Source: JASBSR01 sp963847575
GTDB taxonomy: Bacteria > Pseudomonadota > Gammaproteobacteria > SZUA-229
Direction: 5' to 3'
DNA length: 6,778 bases
Assembly: GCA_963847575.1 (NCBI GenBank)
Contig: CAWKAL010000102.1
Span: 1 to 6,778, forward strand
Shown: one piece after another, positions 4,193-6,778 of the stretch
How the letters are laid out: each line of letters begins with the position of its first letter
Numbering within the stretch: the first letter of the stretch is position 1
Translations under genes and position numbers: made by a program
The notes under the pieces: model-generated
What the model was told of the DNA's origin: nothing
Seen by the model: only the letters and a program-made list of their open reading frames with translations
The model's database searches: none

Positions 4193-5176
4193 TTGAACGA
4201 AAATTTAACACAGGACGAAATCGATACGCTGTTGCACGGTGTTGATAGCGGTGCTGTTGATACCACGCCAGATGCATTGATGGATGCTGAAGTCACGCCG
4301 TATGATCTGTTGAGTCGTGATATGGGTGTCAGTGGTCGCATGCCGGCACTCGATATGGTGAATGATCGTTTCATTCGTAATATGCATAGCAGCCTGTTTA
4401 ACATGCTACGCCGCACCGCGGAAATAAGCCTGGTCGGTGTATCGATGCAGAATTTTTCTGAATACGTGAAAACAATAAACAAACCGGCGAACATCAATAA
4501 GATCAGTGTTAAGCCCTTACGTGGTACCGGCCTGTTTGTGATTGATCCACAGCTGGTATTTACCACTGTCGATAATTATTTTGGTGGCGACGGTCGCTAC
4601 CAGGGCAGTAGTGAAGGCCGTGATTTCACGCCAACAGAAATGCGCATCATCCAGTTGTTGATGAAAATCTCATTTGCTGATTTGCAGAAAGCATGGGAGC
4701 CGGTAGCCAAACTTGAATATGGTTATATCGGTTCCGAGACAAATCCACAGTTTGTCAATGTTATCAATCCAACAGAAGTTGTCATTATTACCAGTTTTAA
4801 AATTGAACTGGGTGGCGGTGGTGGAGAGTTCCAGCTGGTCATTCCATTATCCATGTACGATCCGATTCGCGAATTACTCGAAACAGGCGCACCGGCGACA
4901 GAGGAAGTTGTCGATCCTCGCTGGCGCCGTGCATTAACAGACGAGATGAAATCGGCGACGGTGAAACTAGACAGTTTCATGGGCCATACGCAGCTTTCAC
5001 TGGGCGAAATACTCAATCTCAATCCGGGTGATGTGATCCCGGTGAAATTACCGGAACTGGTCACCGTGCGTGCAGCAAAAATACCGATCTTCAGGGGCGC
5101 GCTGGGCATATCAAACGGTAAAAACGCCATTAGTTATGTTGAATCAATTCCGCGGCCTGATTATTCACACGATTGA
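4193..5176 (+). CDS. fliM: Flagellar motor switch protein FliM
   Basis: FliM forms the middle of the cytoplasmic C-ring. It binds CheY-P through its N-terminal peptide, FliG through its middle domain and FliN through its C-terminal domain, and so sets rotation direction. The 327-residue product has normal length and is uninterrupted. The N-terminus ENLTQDEIDTLL (3-14) is the CheY-binding motif. The middle domain begins near GRMPALDMVNDRF and includes NMLRR, the conserved GGDG loop (131-134) and FTPTEMRIIQLL, followed by NPQFVNVINPTEVV. The SPOA/FliN-like C-terminal domain starts near residue 254 (SATVKLDS) and runs to about 320. The start is TTG, supported by the AGGAA upstream and by the N-terminal motif directly after it. 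It follows fliL by 11 bases, and a 44-base gap leads to fliN. Confidence 0.97.
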   Translation: MNENLTQDEIDTLLHGVDSGAVDTTPDALMDAEVTPYDLLSRDMGVSGRMPALDMVNDRFIRNMHSSLFNMLRRTAEISLVGVSMQNFSEYVKTINKPANINKISVKPLRGTGLFVIDPQLVFTTVDNYFGGDGRYQGSSEGRDFTPTEMRIIQLLMKISFADLQKAWEPVAKLEYGYIGSETNPQFVNVINPTEVVIITSFKIELGGGGGEFQLVIPLSMYDPIRELLETGAPATEEVVDPRWRRALTDEMKSATVKLDSFMGHTQLSLGEILNLNPGDVIPVKLPELVTVRAAKIPIFRGALGISNGKNAISYVESIPRPDYSHD

Positions 5177-5220
5177 AACTGAATATTAAACAAGCGACTA
5201 AATAAACGAGGAAATGCAAG

Positions 5221-5670
5221 ATGAGTGAACAAGAATCCACAGGTAATGAGCCAGCGAGTGCTCAGGACGAGGCACAAAAAGCGGCCATGGCTGCACAGAA
5301 TGCTGCACCTGAGGCAGCTGATGATAAAGAAGCCGAAGCAGGCAAGACCGATTATGAGCGTGCACGGTTTATGGATCTTTCGACCGATGACGCCGGGTAT
5401 GGCGCGGGTGAACCCAATCTTGACGTGATCCTCGATATTCCGGTAACGCTTTCAATGGAAATCGGCCGCACTGAAATACCGATTAACAACCTGCTGCAGC
5501 TCAACCAGGGCTCGGTTGTCGAACTTGACCGACTGGCAGGTGAACCGATGGATGTGCTGATTAACGGTGTGCTTATTGCGCACGGCGAAGTTGTGGTGGT
5601 GAATGAAAAATTCGGTATCCGCCTGACGGATGTCATTAGCCCTGCAGAACGCATTCGCAAACTGAAATAA
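5221..5670 (+). CDS. fliN: Flagellar motor switch protein FliN
   Basis: FliN forms the base of the C-ring with FliM and also holds FliH-FliI for export. The 149-residue protein has an acidic, Ala/Glu/Asp-rich, probably disordered N-terminal extension (1 to about 60). The conserved SPOA domain follows, from LDVILDIPVTLSMEIGRTEI (67-86) through LLQLNQGSVVELDRLAGEPMD, NGVLIAHGEVVVV and FGIRLTDVISPAERI to the C-terminus. Length is typical of proteobacterial FliN. ATG 5221 has a strong ribosome binding site, GAGGAA (5208-5213), 7 bases upstream. A nearby ATG at 5215 leads to a stop after four codons. The 13-base gap to the fliO ATG implies co-transcription. Confidence 0.97.
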   Translation: MSEQESTGNEPASAQDEAQKAAMAAQNAAPEAADDKEAEAGKTDYERARFMDLSTDDAGYGAGEPNLDVILDIPVTLSMEIGRTEIPINNLLQLNQGSVVELDRLAGEPMDVLINGVLIAHGEVVVVNEKFGIRLTDVISPAERIRKLK

Positions 5671-5683
5671 GGAAACACTGTTG

Positions 5684-6166
5684 ATGTTAAATCCTCGCGC
5701 GCTTGTTAGTTCGCTAAAATTTTGCATATTCATGCTCATCTCGAGCGTGGTGGCTGCTGAAGACGCGGTGGTAGATGCAACGCCTGCAGCCGGTGTGCTA
5801 AAAAATAATATTACGAATAATCCGATGAATGCAGGTTACCTGGCACAACTTGTTGTGGGCCTGCTGTTCGTTATTGTCTGCATAGTCGCACTCGCCTGGT
5901 TTGCCAAACGCTTTGGTCGCCTGCAGACAAGTTCTGACGGTGCATTGCAAATGCTGGGCGGTATGAGCATGGGTGCGCGTGAACGTATTGTGCTGGTCCA
6001 GGTGGGTGATAAGCAGCTGCTGCTGGGTGTCGCTGCCGGTAGCATTAACACCTTGCACGTACTCGATGAGCCTGTGGAAACAGTGCATTCACGTTCAGTC
6101 TCTGCACCCGGCGGAAGTTTTGCAGAAAAACTCGGCGCAATACTGTCACAGGGTAAAGCCTCATGA
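5684..6166 (+). CDS. fliO: Flagellar biosynthesis protein FliO
   Basis: FliO is a small membrane protein that helps stabilise and assemble the FliP ring of the export gate. The 160-residue product has a hydrophobic N-terminal segment (about residues 10-25) that resembles a signal peptide ending at VVAAED. A second, stronger membrane helix follows at about 52-74 (YLAQLVVGLLFVIVCIVALAWF). After it comes a basic KRFG junction and a cytoplasmic FliO domain (GGMSMGARERIVLVQVGDKQLLLGVAAG). This layout matches proteobacterial FliO. The reading frame can also begin at TTG 5681; both starts share the AAGGAAA ribosome binding site at 5669-5675, and ATG is preferred. The stop TGA at 6164-6166 overlaps the fliP ATG by three bases within ATGA, consistent with translational coupling. 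Confidence 0.93.
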   Translation: MLNPRALVSSLKFCIFMLISSVVAAEDAVVDATPAAGVLKNNITNNPMNAGYLAQLVVGLLFVIVCIVALAWFAKRFGRLQTSSDGALQMLGGMSMGARERIVLVQVGDKQLLLGVAAGSINTLHVLDEPVETVHSRSVSAPGGSFAEKLGAILSQGKAS

Positions 6167-6778
6167 TGCGAATACTATTGTCTGCAGCATTGCTCATGCT
6201 ACCTGCTTTCAGTGCGGTTGCAGCGCAGGGGATGACAGCATTTACGGTAACGCCTTCGGCCAATGGCGGTGAAACCTATAGTGTAACGATCCAGATCCTG
6301 GCGATGATGACTGCGCTCAGCCTGTTGCCGGCTGCGCTTATCATGACAACGTCATTTACCCGCATCATCATTGTATTTTCAATTCTGCGCCAGGCGCTGG
6401 GGACTGCGCAGACGCCCTCCAACCAGATCTTGCTGGGGCTTTCACTGTTTCTGACGTTTTTCATTATGGCGCCGGTGTTCAATACCGCCTACGAGACCGG
6501 GCTGAAACCCTATCTCGATGAACAGCTCAGTTCTGAAGTGGCATTCGAAAAAGTCTCTGAACCGTTTTATGGTTTTATGCTGCAACAGACGCGTGATACC
6601 GATCTGGCCATGTTTGCCGATATTTCCGGCCATGGAAAACTGGACCCCGACAAGAAAGTGCCTTTTTCATTATTGCTGCCATCGTTTGTCACCAGTGAAC
6701 TTAAAACTGCATTCCAGATTGGTTTCCTGATATTTATTCCGTTCCTGGTGATTGACCTGGTCGTCGCCAGTGTACTGA
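6163..6778 (+). CDS. fliP: Flagellar export gate protein FliP, 3'-truncated by window edge
   Basis: FliP forms the pentameric core of the flagellar type III export pore with FliQ and FliR in the inner membrane. Of the usual 245-255 residues, 205 are visible, and the frame is still open at the last base. The N-terminus MMRILLSAALLMLPAFSAVA looks like a cleavable signal peptide, as in known FliP proteins. The family hallmarks are present: ILAMMTALSLLPAALIMTTS (45-64), FTRIIIVFSILRQALGTAQ (65-83), PSNQILLGLSLFLTFFIMAP (85-104) and LLPSFVTSELKTAFQIGFLI (171-190), then FIPFLVIDLVVASVL to the edge. ATG 6163 overlaps the fliO stop; the immediately following ATG at 6166 is an alternative. No break is seen. 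The residues missing at the end should encode the last membrane segment. Confidence 0.96.
   Translation, partial: MMRILLSAALLMLPAFSAVAAQGMTAFTVTPSANGGETYSVTIQILAMMTALSLLPAALIMTTSFTRIIIVFSILRQALGTAQTPSNQILLGLSLFLTFFIMAPVFNTAYETGLKPYLDEQLSSEVAFEKVSEPFYGFMLQQTRDTDLAMFADISGHGKLDPDKKVPFSLLLPSFVTSELKTAFQIGFLIFIPFLVIDLVVASVL

Noticed and set aside
4132..4566. A 144-codon minus-strand open frame over the end of fliL and start of fliM
   Set aside because: It lies antisense to clearly conserved FliM sequence and has no recognisable domain.
4723..5130. A 135-codon minus-strand open frame inside fliM
   Set aside because: It is antisense to the conserved middle and C-terminal domains of FliM; low-complexity Ser/Pro composition typical of a shadow frame.

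Overview
The window is a stretch of a chromosomal flagellar gene cluster. Every gene that can be read lies on the + strand, in the order fliI (3' part) - a first fliJ-like gene - fliJ - fliK - fliL - fliM - fliN - fliO - fliP (5' part). The gene order, the GC-moderate codon use, the FliM/FliN sequences and the two textbook sigma-54 promoters suggest a gammaproteobacterium with a Vibrio/Pseudomonas-like flagellar hierarchy (sigma-54 plus an NtrC-family activator of the FlrC/FleR type). This is inference from gene content; I cannot name the genus.

Layout. Bases 1-874 are the catalytic core and C-terminus of the export ATPase FliI. Bases 895-1389 and 1406-1849 are two successive coiled-coil genes. 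The second is an ordinary 147-residue FliJ. The first aligns to it without gaps over its N-terminal ~100 residues and looks like a divergent tandem paralogue. A sigma-54 promoter at 1873-1890 drives fliK (1924-3143), the hook-length ruler. Its C-terminal domain is broken by an apparent one-base deletion near 2919. Bases 3144-3628 hold no gene. They carry a 170-bp inverted-repeat element (arms of about 42 bp) with an 18-bp perfect palindrome in its loop, then a run of candidate regulatory sites, then a second sigma-54 promoter (3544-3561) for fliL. fliL (3629-4181) is also out of frame, by an apparent one-base insertion at about 3771-3799. From 4193 on, fliM, fliN, fliO and fliP are intact and tightly packed, and fliP runs off the right edge.

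How they work together. FliI and FliJ are cytoplasmic parts of the flagellar type III export apparatus. FliO helps assembly of FliP, a core pore protein of the same apparatus. FliK measures the hook and switches export specificity. FliL is an inner-membrane protein near the stator and basal body. FliM and FliN build the C-ring switch that receives CheY-P.

The main points for a second look are the doubled fliJ, the two frame breaks on either side of the repeat-bearing spacer, the inverted-repeat element, and two near-identical sigma-54 promoters that divide the cluster into at least three transcription segments. I saw no phage, CRISPR, tRNA, rRNA or transposase genes, and no clear new enzymatic or defence system.
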